From the NCBI GenBank assembly GCA_016283605.1, contig JAEENF010000103.1, forward strand, positions 1 through 31,069: a stretch of DNA of 31,069 nt, read 5' to 3'. The notes under the pieces were generated by a model. The model was not told the origin of the DNA. It did not search any database and saw nothing but the letters and a program-made list of their open reading frames with translations. A program made the position numbers and the translations under genes. This DNA comes from Prevotella sp. GTDB lineage: Bacteria > Bacteroidota > Bacteroidia > Bacteroidales > Bacteroidaceae. Below, piece after piece: positions 1-7,930 of this stretch; the first letter of the stretch is position 1, and each line of letters opens with the position of its first letter.

Positions 1-3000
1 CGATGGCTGTATTGGATGATGAATAAGTCACAGCACCGTCACCAGTCTTGGTCAGAGGATTCGTAAAGACTGCATCGCCGAAGGTCTTATTGATGGTTGT
101 TGCTGCATAGCTGATAGAACCAGCGGCCTTGTTGATGGTGAAGGTGGCCGTACCTGTTGCTCCTATATAGTTACCTTTACCTGTAACGGTGATGGTAGCT
201 GTACCAGCATTGATGTTGTTAGTGTAAGCAACGGTATAGTCTGTATTCTCTGTTAGCGTTGCAGTACCCGACTTGACTGTGACGGCAGGTTTCTTCTCCG
301 TTCCGTCGTAGGTATAGCTGGTGGTGGCCGGCGTGACAGTCAGTGCTCCTGTATTGGCTGAGATGGTGAACTGCTTGGTGATGGAACCAGAGTAGTTGCC
401 CTTACCTGCAACGATGACATTGTATGTGCCGGCGGCCGTACCTCCGGCATTGGTGAGTGTGTAGTCCGTATTTTCTGTGAGTGCCGTGTTTCCGTCCTTA
501 ACGGTAACGGTCGGCTTCTGCAGACTGCCGTTATAGCTGAACGTCGTAGCCGAGAGTGTCACCATCGCGTCAGTCAGCGCCTTAGCGGTGATGGTGAAGG
601 TGGCCGTACCTGTTGCTCCTACATAGTTGCCTTTACCTGTAACGGTGATGGTAGCTGTACCAGCATTGATGTTGTTAGTGTAAGCAACGGTATAGTCTGT
701 ATTCTCCGTTAGCGTTGCAGTACCCGACTTGACTGTGACGGCAGGTTTCTTCTCCGTTCCGTCGTAGGTATAGCTGGTGGTGGCCGGCGTGACGGTCAGT
801 GCTCCTGTATTGGCTGAGATGGTAAACTGCTTGGTGATGGAACCAGAGTAGTTGCCCTTACCTGCAACGATGACATTGTATGTGCCGGCGGCCGTACCTC
901 CAGCATTGGTGAGTGTGTAGTCCGTATTTTCTGTGAGTGCCGTGTTTCCGTCCTTAACGGTAACGGTCGGCTTCTGGACACTGCCGTTATAGCTAAACGT
1001 TGTAGCTGAGAGTGTCACCATCTCCGCTGTCAGTGCTTTGGCAACAATTTTGAAAGTGGCCGTCTTGGTTGAACCACCCGTGAAACTGTAGCCATTAGCC
1101 GACAATGTGACGGTGGCTGGGGCATTGGCTGTGGAGACATTTTTGTTATTCGTATAGGCAACGCCGTATTCGTTGGCGTTGATGACGACGCCATTCAGGG
1201 TAGCCGTTATTGCAGGTTCTATGTAAGAGCCTGTGTAAGTCTGGTTGCTGATGGCTGTAACCGTTACATTGTTGAGGTCAATTCTATTGATTGTGAATTG
1301 AATATCGGTTGTGCCTGTATAATTTCCCTTTCCCTTAATCGTTACATAATAGGTACCAGCATTAACAGGTGTGCTGTTAAGCGCCTGCTTCTGCCAATCC
1401 TTATAGCCTTCGATGGTATAGTTCGTACCTTGGGTCAGAGGCGTTACCGTCTTCCCGTCATCCATAGTGATGGTGGTAGGAAGAACGACTGCCAAAGCCG
1501 TAAAGTCTGTTGAGTAATTTGCGGTGTTGTTATACAGACAGGTTAAAGAGGCGTGTCCCAGATCTATTGCATAATCCAATGTAAACGTTGCATTAGCATC
1601 AGGCATCGTAAAGGTATAGACATAGGAATTTGCCGCCTTTGTGGGCTTGATGGTCTGCTCAGCCCCACCTGTGGGTGTATAAGTCACAGTGGCATCCTTC
1701 GGCAGATGAGTCCCCAATGGGGTTACCGTCAGCTGTACAGGCTGTCCAGGAGCGACAGAAACAAGATTAGTACTACTTTGTTTGTAGTAGGCGTCGGCAA
1801 CGACGTTGCTGTATCCACCATGGGAGAATGTCAATTGCTTGGTATAAAGCACAATACCATCATCGACAAAGATGTCACTATGGACTAAATTCTGATTGTT
1901 GTCATAGGTTTTAGTACCACGTTGGGTGTAGCCAGAAAGAGTGGTGCCTCCTATTGTTACTGTTACGTCAGCATAGTAGTAATTGCCTACTAATGTTCCG
2001 CCGTTTGCATAAGGAATTATGGCAGCAGCATTCGAACCATCACCACATGTGATATTTATGCCCTTAACAATACAGTTGCTGATGTCGGCGTCGCCATTTG
2101 CTGCGATTCCGCCGAATTCTCCACCACTAGTTGTGGTGATAGTTCCACCGTCGACGGTACAATTTTGTATAGATACGTTAGCTTCTGTAAATCCTGCGAT
2201 GCCACCCATCGCCCCCCCATCTTTAATTGTACAGTTGATAACAGAACAGTTCTTTATAATTGAGCTAGTCCAAACATATCCTGCAAGACCGCCGTTCCGT
2301 CCATTACTCTCTATCGTACAAGATGAAATGGTACAGTCCTCCAAGGTCCCGTCAAAGAATTCCGCAATAGCTCCGTTACAGTAACCTCCTCCAAGTTTAC
2401 AATTTTCAAGTGTCAGTCTTTTAACCACCGCTCCTTGGCAGGTGCCGAACAAGGCAATGCCATTGGGGTTTTGGTTCGTGGAAGTAATGACATCCGTATT
2501 ATATGTTATATTATAGATTTTCTTGCCTCCTCCGTCAAATGTTCCTTCGAAATTCGGAGCGTATGGGTAATCTTTGGTAGGATAGCCAATAGGCTCGAAA
2601 CTAGTTAGTTTACTGCCGTTAATATCTTGGGTAAGCTTAAAATTTTTGCCGGCAGTGGTTAGCAAACCTGAATTGACATATCTTGCGAGGCTTTTTAAGT
2701 CTGCCTGGCTACTGATGAGGTAGGGCGAATTTGTCGATCCGTCACCTCCGCTAAACATCTGTGTTCCAACAGCGGCAGCCAGACTAAGGTAATCCACACT
2801 TCCTTGTAGAAGCGAAACACCTGTGCCATAATTAATGTTAAAGCCCCTTACGCAGGGATTTCCATGGCTTGTTATAATCAAATTGCCTGTGCCGTCAGAG
2901 GATTTGAAGGTCAGATTCTGTGCAGCTGCAGCGGTGGCAAAATCATTTACGATTGCACTGGTGTCAGGAGCAATAATGATATTTGAGCCCTTAAGGTCGA

Positions 3001-3346
3001 TGGTCAAATCGCCATAGCTGTAGATACAGCCTTTGATCGTGACATTTTCCAGGGTCAGTGTGCGGGTTGCAATGTCGAAACTGACTTTTCCCTGGATACT
3101 GTCGTGTTTAACGTCTGAGGCATTGTTACTGTTGATAGTTGTACCTACAGGTGTCGTCCTTGGGAAACTGTCGCCTTTATATTGCCCGATGAAAACATTG
3201 TATTCGGTTTGCGCCCACGAAACTTGTGGAATGAGTAGCATAGCAATCATTGCCATGATGATTCTTGTCATAGCTTTCAGCTGTGTGGTATTCTGCGTTT
3301 TGCAGGACTTCAGCTCTGGTTGGTGGTTGAGTAATGAAATTCTCAT
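1..3346 (-). CDS. Large secreted/surface protein with GLUG-like region and MBG/Ig-like repeats (C-terminus cut off by window edge)
   Basis: An open frame runs without a stop from an ATG at 3346 to the window edge, giving 1,115 residues and no C-terminus. Residues 26-45 form a hydrophobic signal peptide ending SWA-Q. The n-region is unusually long, so a start at 3271 (Met26) is possible. Residues about 235-450 resemble GLUG-type repeats (EGTFDGGGKKIYNI, GGLAGYV, GGIAGF), which often form a beta-helix. After a bacterial-repeat-like domain come MBG/Ig-like units of about 76 residues with motifs such as GTYNVIVAGKGNYSGS and GTATITVTGKGNY. Two double units (residues about 769-920 and 921-1072) are nearly identical. 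The likely role is a surface adhesin or matrix protein; this is inferred from architecture only. A sorting signal, if any, lies outside the window. Confidence 0.85.
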   Translation of the reverse strand, partial: MRISLLNHQPELKSCKTQNTTQLKAMTRIIMAMIAMLLIPQVSWAQTEYNVFIGQYKGDSFPRTTPVGTTINSNNASDVKHDSIQGKVSFDIATRTLTLENVTIKGCIYSYGDLTIDLKGSNIIIAPDTSAIVNDFATAAAAQNLTFKSSDGTGNLIITSHGNPCVRGFNINYGTGVSLLQGSVDYLSLAAAVGTQMFSGGDGSTNSPYLISSQADLKSLARYVNSGLLTTAGKNFKLTQDINGSKLTSFEPIGYPTKDYPYAPNFEGTFDGGGKKIYNITYNTDVITSTNQNPNGIALFGTCQGAVVKRLTLENCKLGGGYCNGAIAEFFDGTLEDCTISSCTIESNGRNGGLAGYVWTSSIIKNCSVINCTIKDGGAMGGIAGFTEANVSIQNCTVDGGTITTTSGGEFGGIAANGDADISNCIVKGINITCGDGSNAAAIIPYANGGTLVGNYYYADVTVTIGGTTLSGYTQRGTKTYDNNQNLVHSDIFVDDGIVLYTKQLTFSHGGYSNVVADAYYKQSSTNLVSVAPGQPVQLTVTPLGTHLPKDATVTYTPTGGAEQTIKPTKAANSYVYTFTMPDANATFTLDYAIDLGHASLTCLYNNTANYSTDFTALAVVLPTTITMDDGKTVTPLTQGTNYTIEGYKDWQKQALNSTPVNAGTYYVTIKGKGNYTGTTDIQFTINRIDLNNVTVTAISNQTYTGSYIEPAITATLNGVVINANEYGVAYTNNKNVSTANAPATVTLSANGYSFTGGSTKTATFKIVAKALTAEMVTLSATTFSYNGSVQKPTVTVKDGNTALTENTDYTLTNAGGTAAGTYNVIVAGKGNYSGSITKQFTISANTGALTVTPATTSYTYDGTEKKPAVTVKSGTATLTENTDYTVAYTNNINAGTATITVTGKGNYVGATGTATFTITAKALTDAMVTLSATTFSYNGSLQKPTVTVKDGNTALTENTDYTLTNAGGTAAGTYNVIVAGKGNYSGSITKQFTISANTGALTVTPATTSYTYDGTEKKPAVTVKSGTATLTENTDYTVAYTNNINAGTATITVTGKGNYIGATGTATFTINKAAGSISYAATTINKTFGDAVFTNPLTKTGDGAVTYSSSNTAI
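131..1042 (-). repeat. Tandem 456-bp coding repeat, two copies
   Basis: Copy A (about 131-586) and copy B (about 587-1042) match with an exact 456-base offset. For example, GATGGTGAAGG starts at 134 and 590, and the ACCATC block at 561 and 1017. By eye there are about 11 substitutions over roughly 430 aligned bases and no indel. Each copy encodes 152 residues made of two related but diverged MBG-like units. This indicates recent duplication or gene conversion inside the surface protein gene. Confidence 0.9.
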
Positions 3347-3419
3347 AATGGTTTATTGTTTTAAATTGTTATTTCTTTCCGTTTTCTGTTATGATATTGC
3401 ATATAATGCAATTCGGCGG

Positions 3420-3451
3420 CAAAGATACAAAAATAAATCGAGATAAGCAAA
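3420..3451 (-). promoter_or_regulatory. Bacteroidota-type promoter of the repeat protein gene
   Basis: On the minus strand TTTG (3448-3451) is followed after 20 bases by TATCTTTG (3420-3427), a full match to the phylum's TTTG / TAnnTTTG promoter. It leaves a 5' leader of roughly 70 bases before the ATG at 3346. Confidence 0.75.
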
Positions 3452-3514
3452 TATTTTAGGGATGGATTTTTATGGGAACCTTGTTTTCTCTGCTTGTCTT
3501 GCCACTTGCCGAGA

Positions 3515-3601
3515 TAATAGTTTCCACTTGTAACGCAAAGGGGAACTATCAGTTTCTAACTTGGGAACTAATAGTTTCCTAAGGAGAAACTGATAGTTCC
3601 C
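3515..3601. repeat. Cluster of GGAACTATnAGTTTCC-like palindromic repeats
   Basis: Arms GGGAACTATCAGTTTCT (3541-3557) and AGAAACTGATAGTTCCC (3585-3601) are perfect 17-base inverted copies. Between them lies GGGAACTAATAGTTTCCT (3563-3580), and TAATAGTTTCC (3515-3525) precedes them. Each unit is itself nearly palindromic. The cluster could fold as a long hairpin or act as a multi-site operator or REP-like element; which of these is unknown. Confidence 0.75.
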
Positions 3602-3678
3602 ATTATGTTTACTATTATGGAACTTATTGAAAATGAGCAAGAAACCAGTAATTAAACATGATTGAATGGGTTTACAGG

Positions 3679-3718
3679 CGGTAAAGTGAAGGTTTAATGA
3701 CGGTAATATGAAGGTTTA
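3679..3718. repeat. Two imperfect 18-base direct repeats
   Basis: CGGTAAAGTGAAGGTTTA (3679-3696) and CGGTAATATGAAGGTTTA (3701-3718) agree at 16 of 18 bases with a 22-base period, or two helical turns. They could be protein-binding iterons or decayed repeats. No function is shown. Confidence 0.6.
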
Positions 3719-3883
3719 GCGGCTATGCTTTCATAGGTTAATACTCAGACTTACAATAAGATAAATGATAATATGATGGTAAACACTTATTTTTTATACT
3801 TTTTCTCTAAGAAATTATTTTAGTATCACATAGACACTCCTTTTGGCAGGATTCTATTCTCGATCGGAACCTTGGGAATTAAA

Positions 3884-3916
3884 AAAACGGCCATTTCATC
3901 GAGAAATGACCGTTTT
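3884..3916 (-). terminator. Rho-independent terminator of the partner-switching operon
   Basis: CATTTC (3892-3897) pairs with GAAATG (3903-3908) around an ATCGA loop. The stem extends through CGG/CCG and AAAA/TTTT with one C/A mismatch. Read on the minus strand it ends in a run of seven T, 20 bases after the stop of the HATPase gene. Confidence 0.8.
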
Positions 3917-3935
3917 ATTTGGAAATCTGTTAGGC

Positions 3936-4844
3936 TTACTCTGGAACAGACAGGATAAATCTTGCACCTGTGGTATATTCCGGATCAAGCGTAAGGTCAC
4001 CGTTGAGGCGACGGGCGATGCTGCGGGCGGCAGCAAGACCGATGCCAGCGCCGTCGAAGAAGCTGTTGAGCTTTGTGAACGGCTCGAAGACCTTCTCTGC
4101 ATCCTCGGCAGGAATACCAGAACCGGTATCCTCGACGATGAACTTGATCTGTGATCCCTCCTCGCGAACAAACAGTTTTACGCTACCTTCTGTCGTGAAC
4201 TTTCCTGCATTGTCGAGTACGGCACCAAGGGCACGTACCAGCGTATCCTCGTTGGTGAGGATCATCATCGACTTGAGGTCTTCGCCAGCCTCAGTGGTGA
4301 AAGTGAGGTAGTTGGCCTGACTGATGCCAGACTCGAGGACAGCCTTGTTGATGATGTCGCCAATGGTAACATTGTCGTCAGCCTCGAGAGCTGTCTCCAT
4401 ATTCAAGTCGTTGGCATTGAGGATGGTGTTCAGCTGACGCAGCGCTGAGGTGGGATCCGTCACAATCTGTTTCTTGGCCTCCAAAGCGGCCTTCTCGATG
4501 ATCTGTTTCTTCTGCAGGGCAGAACCGCTGATCTGTGAACTGCTCTGTTGCAGATCCTCGTTCTGCTTACGCAGGGTGTCAACGATGTTCTGCATCTTCT
4601 GCTTCTCCTCCTCCATCTTGTCGAAGGCCAGAAGAGCCTGCTCGTAACCTTGTCCCACGTTATCGAAGTTCTGTTCCAGCGAACGATAGTCAGAGAGGAG
4701 CTTTTCCATCTCGTCGACACGTTTCTGGTAGTCTTTCAGCAGCTGTTCGCCTTTTTCGGTCTGCTGCTTGGCCGACTTATTCTGGAAATAGAGTGCGAAG
4801 GCGAGTACGATAGCCACCAGCACTAAGATGATATATCCGATCAT
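3936..4844 (-). CDS. Membrane-anchored HATPase (GHKL) protein without a phospho-acceptor histidine
   Basis: 302 residues. One transmembrane helix (residues 2-20) is followed by a long coiled coil (about 25-125) and a C-terminal HATPase_c domain. The ATP-binding boxes are clear: N-box LDNAGKFT (210-217), G1 DTGSGIP (239-245) and G2 GAGIGLAAA (265-273). It looks like a sensor kinase of the HisKA/HATPase type, but the HisKA histidine is missing and the whole protein contains no histidine. Phosphotransfer to a response regulator is therefore unlikely. It starts three bases after the STAS gene stop and is last in the operon. It may bind or phosphorylate the STAS protein, or act as a membrane ATP-dependent switch; both are inference. 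Confidence 0.85.
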   Translation of the reverse strand: MIGYIILVLVAIVLAFALYFQNKSAKQQTEKGEQLLKDYQKRVDEMEKLLSDYRSLEQNFDNVGQGYEQALLAFDKMEEEKQKMQNIVDTLRKQNEDLQQSSSQISGSALQKKQIIEKAALEAKKQIVTDPTSALRQLNTILNANDLNMETALEADDNVTIGDIINKAVLESGISQANYLTFTTEAGEDLKSMMILTNEDTLVRALGAVLDNAGKFTTEGSVKLFVREEGSQIKFIVEDTGSGIPAEDAEKVFEPFTKLNSFFDGAGIGLAAARSIARRLNGDLTLDPEYTTGARFILSVPE

Positions 4845-4847
4845 GGC

Positions 4848-5162
4848 TTATTTGTCTTTACGCATTTCCACCTTCATGAACTTGGTAAAGCCGGTCATAG
4901 CCAGCACTTTGTAGATTTCAGGGCTGACGTTCGTAATCTTGAACTGTCCCTTGAGTTGCATCACTGTACGCATCGTCTTCTGGATAATACGAAGACCTGA
5001 GCTGGCCATATAGGTTAGTTCCGTGCAGTCGAGTTCCAGGTCTACTCCGCCGTCCTGGAGAGCAGGCTTGATGTCCTCTTCAAACTGGTTTGCATTCATG
5101 GTGTCGATACGGGCACCGGTCTGGATGATGGTCTTGCCACCTTCTTTGATAATCTTTGTCAT
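4848..5162 (-). CDS. STAS-domain anti-sigma factor antagonist (SpoIIAA/RsbV-like)
   Basis: 104 residues, a single STAS domain. The phospho-site region reads TYMASSGLRII (50-60), so Ser54 aligns with the serine phosphorylated in SpoIIAA (MDSSG). The Asp before it is Ala53 here. In known systems the unphosphorylated antagonist captures the RsbW/SpoIIAB kinase, and a PP2C phosphatase resets it. Both partners are encoded just upstream. The gap to the kinase gene is 45 bases of AT-rich spacer with no promoter. The target freed by this switch is not visible in the window. Confidence 0.88.
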   Translation of the reverse strand: MTKIIKEGGKTIIQTGARIDTMNANQFEEDIKPALQDGGVDLELDCTELTYMASSGLRIIQKTMRTVMQLKGQFKITNVSPEIYKVLAMTGFTKFMKVEMRKDK

Positions 5163-5207
5163 AATACTTATTTTTAATGTTAATAGTCAATTTTCAATGT
5201 TTAATGT

Positions 5208-5624
5208 TCAATCTTCTGTGATTGTTTTTTTCATTGTCAGCAGATTCTTGCCATCCAACCGCTGGTAGGACACCTGGTTCATGATGTTCTTGACGATGTA
5301 GATGCCCATACCGCCGAGTTCCCGCTCTGCGGGATTCACGTCGAGGTCCGTGTCTTCCTTCGCCGTGGGGTCGAAAGCCATACCTTGGTCGCTGAGCACG
5401 AAGGTCAGCTCCTTTCCGTCGCTTTCGGCAATCAGCTCGATATCTGCGATCTTGCCTTCAGGGTAAGCGTAGAAGATGACGTTTGTAACCATCTCTTCCA
5501 TCACTAGGTTCAGGTTCATCTGGAGTTCCATGTCCAGCCCCAGTTCCTCGCCAATCTCCTCGACGAACTGGTTGACACGCTCCAGTTCGCTGATTTGATT
5601 TTTGATACAGATTTCCTTCTTCAT
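5208..5624 (-). CDS. RsbW/SpoIIAB-like serine kinase, putative anti-sigma factor
   Basis: 138 residues, about the size of SpoIIAB/RsbW, consisting only of a small HATPase_c domain. N-box: VMEEMVTNVIFYAY (41-54), with Glu43/Glu44 and Asn48. G1 box: LSDQGMAFDP (78-87). G2 box: GGMGIYIVKN (104-113). The family phosphorylates a serine in its STAS partner and sequesters a target, classically a sigma factor. It starts four bases after the phosphatase gene stop, implying coupled expression. A generic HATPase fold is the only alternative; the STAS and PP2C neighbours make the Rsb-like role likely. Confidence 0.88.
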   Translation of the reverse strand: MKKEICIKNQISELERVNQFVEEIGEELGLDMELQMNLNLVMEEMVTNVIFYAYPEGKIADIELIAESDGKELTFVLSDQGMAFDPTAKEDTDLDVNPAERELGGMGIYIVKNIMNQVSYQRLDGKNLLTMKKTITED

Positions 5625-5628
5625 ATTC

Positions 5629-7779
5629 TTAGGGATTTAGTTTATCATCTTGAGTTGTTGTTTGGAGGTTGCCCTCGATCTTCAGACAGAGCATTGTGAG
5701 GTCATCGCTCTGCTCTGCATCGCGTACATGCTTGGCCACCTCTTCCTTCATCAGGCTGATGGTGGCTTCGGCATTCTCGAACGTCAGGTTCTGGAGGACC
5801 TCCAGCAGATGGTCGTCGCCAAACTCCTCCTCCTCAGGGTTCATGGCCTCGTTGAGGCCGTCGCTATAGACGAAGAATGGCTTGCCGCTGATATCATCGA
5901 TGCTCTCGCCCTCGTAGTCGAGCTCTGGCCATAGGCCCAGAGGGGCATTGGGGGTCATCTCGATGAAGCGGGCCTCGTTTTCGCTGTCCTTGATGACAGG
6001 TGGGTTGTGACCTGCGTTACAGAAATCCATATGACCGCTGACGAGGTCGGCTTTGGCGAGGAACATCGTCACGAACATACCGTTCTCGTTGTTCTCTGCC
6101 AGTTCGTTGTTCATACGTGTCGCGATCTCTGCCGGCATCATCTGCTGCTTGGCAAGTGCACGGAAGAGTCGTGTGGCCTGAGCCATGAAGAGTGAAGCAG
6201 GCACACCCTTGCCGGAGACGTCGCCCAGACAGAAGTAGAGATGCTCGTCGAGGAGGATGAAGTCGTAGAGGTCGCCGCCTACGGCCTTGGCGGGTTTCAT
6301 GGAGGCAAAGAGGTCGATATCCGTCCGTTCTGGGAACGGCGGGAAGACCTGCGGCACCATACCCATCTGGATGTCGCGGGCAATACGTAATTCACTCTCG
6401 ATACGCTCCTTGGCTGTCGTCGTCTCTTCCAACTGGTCGTAGGCTGTCAACAGCTTGTCGTGGGCATCCTCCAGTTGTATATGGGCTTTTTTCAGCCTTC
6501 TGGCAGAGCGGATGCGGAAATAGAGGAAGATGGCCAGCGAGAGCACGATAATGGTGGCGATGATGATGATGCCCAGCTTCTGTTGTTCGGCTTGCTTCAT
6601 CTTGATCTCATCCACATGGAGCATCGTGTTCATCTCCGCCAACTGCTTCTTCATCTCGAAACCATTGACGGAGTCGGTGATGTTATACATCCGGTTGTAA
6701 AGCTCAGAGGCTTCTTTGTGGTTGCCCAACTTGGTCTGGATAAGGGCCTGCTGCTGCATGGCACGAATTAAGTCCTCAGGCTCGGAGGTGCCGTCGAAGA
6801 GCAGCATCTGCTGCTTACTGAACATGAGCGCCTCGTCATAGTTTTCGTTCAGGCAGGAAAGCTTGGCTTTGTAATACAGCCAAAGACGATAATTGTTAAA
6901 GTCTTCTGAAGGAATGTTCTCTCGTGCCTTGATGAGCAGAGATGCTGCTCTGTCAAGATTTCCAAGTCCCATGTTTGCTTGGGCACAGCCAATATAGTAA
7001 TAGGCCCATATCGGCATGATTCCTGGGTCGTCTTGGGACATCTTATTGTCATCGATCATGCGATCGATGTACTCTCTCCACTGGATGGTCAGACGGTTCA
7101 TTCGATCATAGTCGCCCAGTTTTTCGTAGACATCACATTGTGAGGAGAATAGTTCGCTGAGTTGTATAGGCTTGGGGCTTAACTGCATCAGTAGGTTGAT
7201 GCCTTTCTGGTAGCATTTTGCGGCATTCTCCATGTTGTTCATGGTGTTGAAGGCATTCCCCATCGCATAATAAGCCAGACCCAAACCAAGCTTATGGTCA
7301 CGCGCTTTTGCGTCTTCGTACATCTTTTCCGCTTCTTGCAATCCCATCGTTGTAGAACCGTCATAGACATAGGTGTTCACCAATAGTCCCCAGACCTCGT
7401 AGAGCATGTTCCACTCGCCGTGCTCACGCAGGAACTTAAGGTCGATGGGTGCGTAATGGAAAACGGAATCGTTGAGGTCATTGTTGTAGAAGAGAACGAT
7501 TCTTTCAGTACGGGCGTTGACTTCATGCTCCAGATTGCCTTGAAGGTGTGCCTCGTTCAGATAATCATAGAGGCATTCCCATTGCAAATTGAAGTCTTCT
7601 GTTTCCTGGCTGAACCGGAATATTTTTCCATAAAGATTGATGCGCTTCTCGCCGACATTACTGGATAGGTTTTCTCTGTAGATTTTGATGGAATCCACAT
7701 AACTCTCCACAGGGTCTGCGTAGAGTAAGGCGGAGGTCATCAGACAAGCCAGGAATACTATAATTCGGTTTGGGCTCAT
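5629..7779 (-). CDS. TPR-containing membrane PP2C (SpoIIE/RsbU-type) phosphatase
   Basis: 716 residues from the ATG at 7779. A signal peptide (FLACLMTSALLYA) precedes an all-helical TPR-like region (about 30-390), then a transmembrane helix (about 402-421), a coiled coil (430-470) and a SpoIIE-type PP2C domain (about 475-705). Metal-site motifs are VGGDLYD (500-506), GDVSGKG (519-525), YSDGLNEA and QSDDLTM. The TPRs should sit in the periplasm and the phosphatase in the cytosol, making it a receptor that dephosphorylates the STAS protein. An in-frame ATG at 7815 was rejected because it lies upstream of the -7 box (7805-7812) and would not be transcribed. It is the first gene of the operon. 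Confidence 0.9.
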   Translation of the reverse strand: MSPNRIIVFLACLMTSALLYADPVESYVDSIKIYRENLSSNVGEKRINLYGKIFRFSQETEDFNLQWECLYDYLNEAHLQGNLEHEVNARTERIVLFYNNDLNDSVFHYAPIDLKFLREHGEWNMLYEVWGLLVNTYVYDGSTTMGLQEAEKMYEDAKARDHKLGLGLAYYAMGNAFNTMNNMENAAKCYQKGINLLMQLSPKPIQLSELFSSQCDVYEKLGDYDRMNRLTIQWREYIDRMIDDNKMSQDDPGIMPIWAYYYIGCAQANMGLGNLDRAASLLIKARENIPSEDFNNYRLWLYYKAKLSCLNENYDEALMFSKQQMLLFDGTSEPEDLIRAMQQQALIQTKLGNHKEASELYNRMYNITDSVNGFEMKKQLAEMNTMLHVDEIKMKQAEQQKLGIIIIATIIVLSLAIFLYFRIRSARRLKKAHIQLEDAHDKLLTAYDQLEETTTAKERIESELRIARDIQMGMVPQVFPPFPERTDIDLFASMKPAKAVGGDLYDFILLDEHLYFCLGDVSGKGVPASLFMAQATRLFRALAKQQMMPAEIATRMNNELAENNENGMFVTMFLAKADLVSGHMDFCNAGHNPPVIKDSENEARFIEMTPNAPLGLWPELDYEGESIDDISGKPFFVYSDGLNEAMNPEEEEFGDDHLLEVLQNLTFENAEATISLMKEEVAKHVRDAEQSDDLTMLCLKIEGNLQTTTQDDKLNP

Positions 7780-7804
7780 GCGTTGCGCGCGTACTATTTG
7801 GCTG

Positions 7805-7836
7805 CAAAAATACACATTTTTTTTAAATTAAGCAAA
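7805..7836 (-). promoter_or_regulatory. Promoter of the partner-switching operon
   Basis: Minus strand TTTG (7833-7836), 20 bases, then TATTTTTG (7805-7812). This matches the Bacteroidota consensus at both boxes and puts the transcription start near 7798, about 20 bases before the ATG at 7779. Confidence 0.75.
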
Positions 7837-7898
7837 AGATATGGTGAAAAACTCAAAAAAAACTTAGTGGAAATGCCGTTTATTTCGAAATTATTGCT

Positions 7899-7906
7899 TA
7901 CCTTTG
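7899..7906 (+). promoter_or_regulatory. -7 box of the mlaE-mlaF-lptB group
   Basis: TACCTTTG followed by CACC is a typical -7 box, 24 bases before the ATG at 7931. No clear TTTG is found 19-21 bases upstream, so the promoter may be weak or activator-dependent. It diverges from the phosphatase promoter about 65 bases away. Confidence 0.65.
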
Positions 7907-7930
7907 CACCACTTTTAAATAGGGAGCGCG

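Larger units (their letters stand above)
3347..3935. other. Gene-free gap with promoter, palindromic repeats and terminator
   Basis: No credible gene is seen here. From left to right the gap holds the leader and promoter of the minus-strand repeat protein (to 3451), a cluster of four related 11-18 base motifs (3515-3601), a pair of 18-base direct repeats (3679-3696 and 3701-3718), an AT-rich stretch with nothing recognisable (3720-3870), and the terminator of the partner-switching operon (3884-3916). Short frames that overlap the operon end are in the wrong frame and look like shadows. Confidence 0.6.

Noticed and set aside
1298..3446. Several plus-strand open frames of 60-137 codons opposite the repeat protein
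   Set aside because: All lie antisense to one continuous 1,115-codon frame with a signal peptide, promoter and recognisable repeats; they are shadows.
3843..4154. Plus-strand open frame overlapping the HATPase gene end
   Set aside because: It starts inside the gap, reads through the terminator hairpin and is antisense to the HATPase domain; no motif seen.
7780..7815. Upstream ATG (7815) as start of the phosphatase
   Set aside because: It lies before the -7 box at 7805-7812, and the signal peptide begins naturally at the ATG at 7779.
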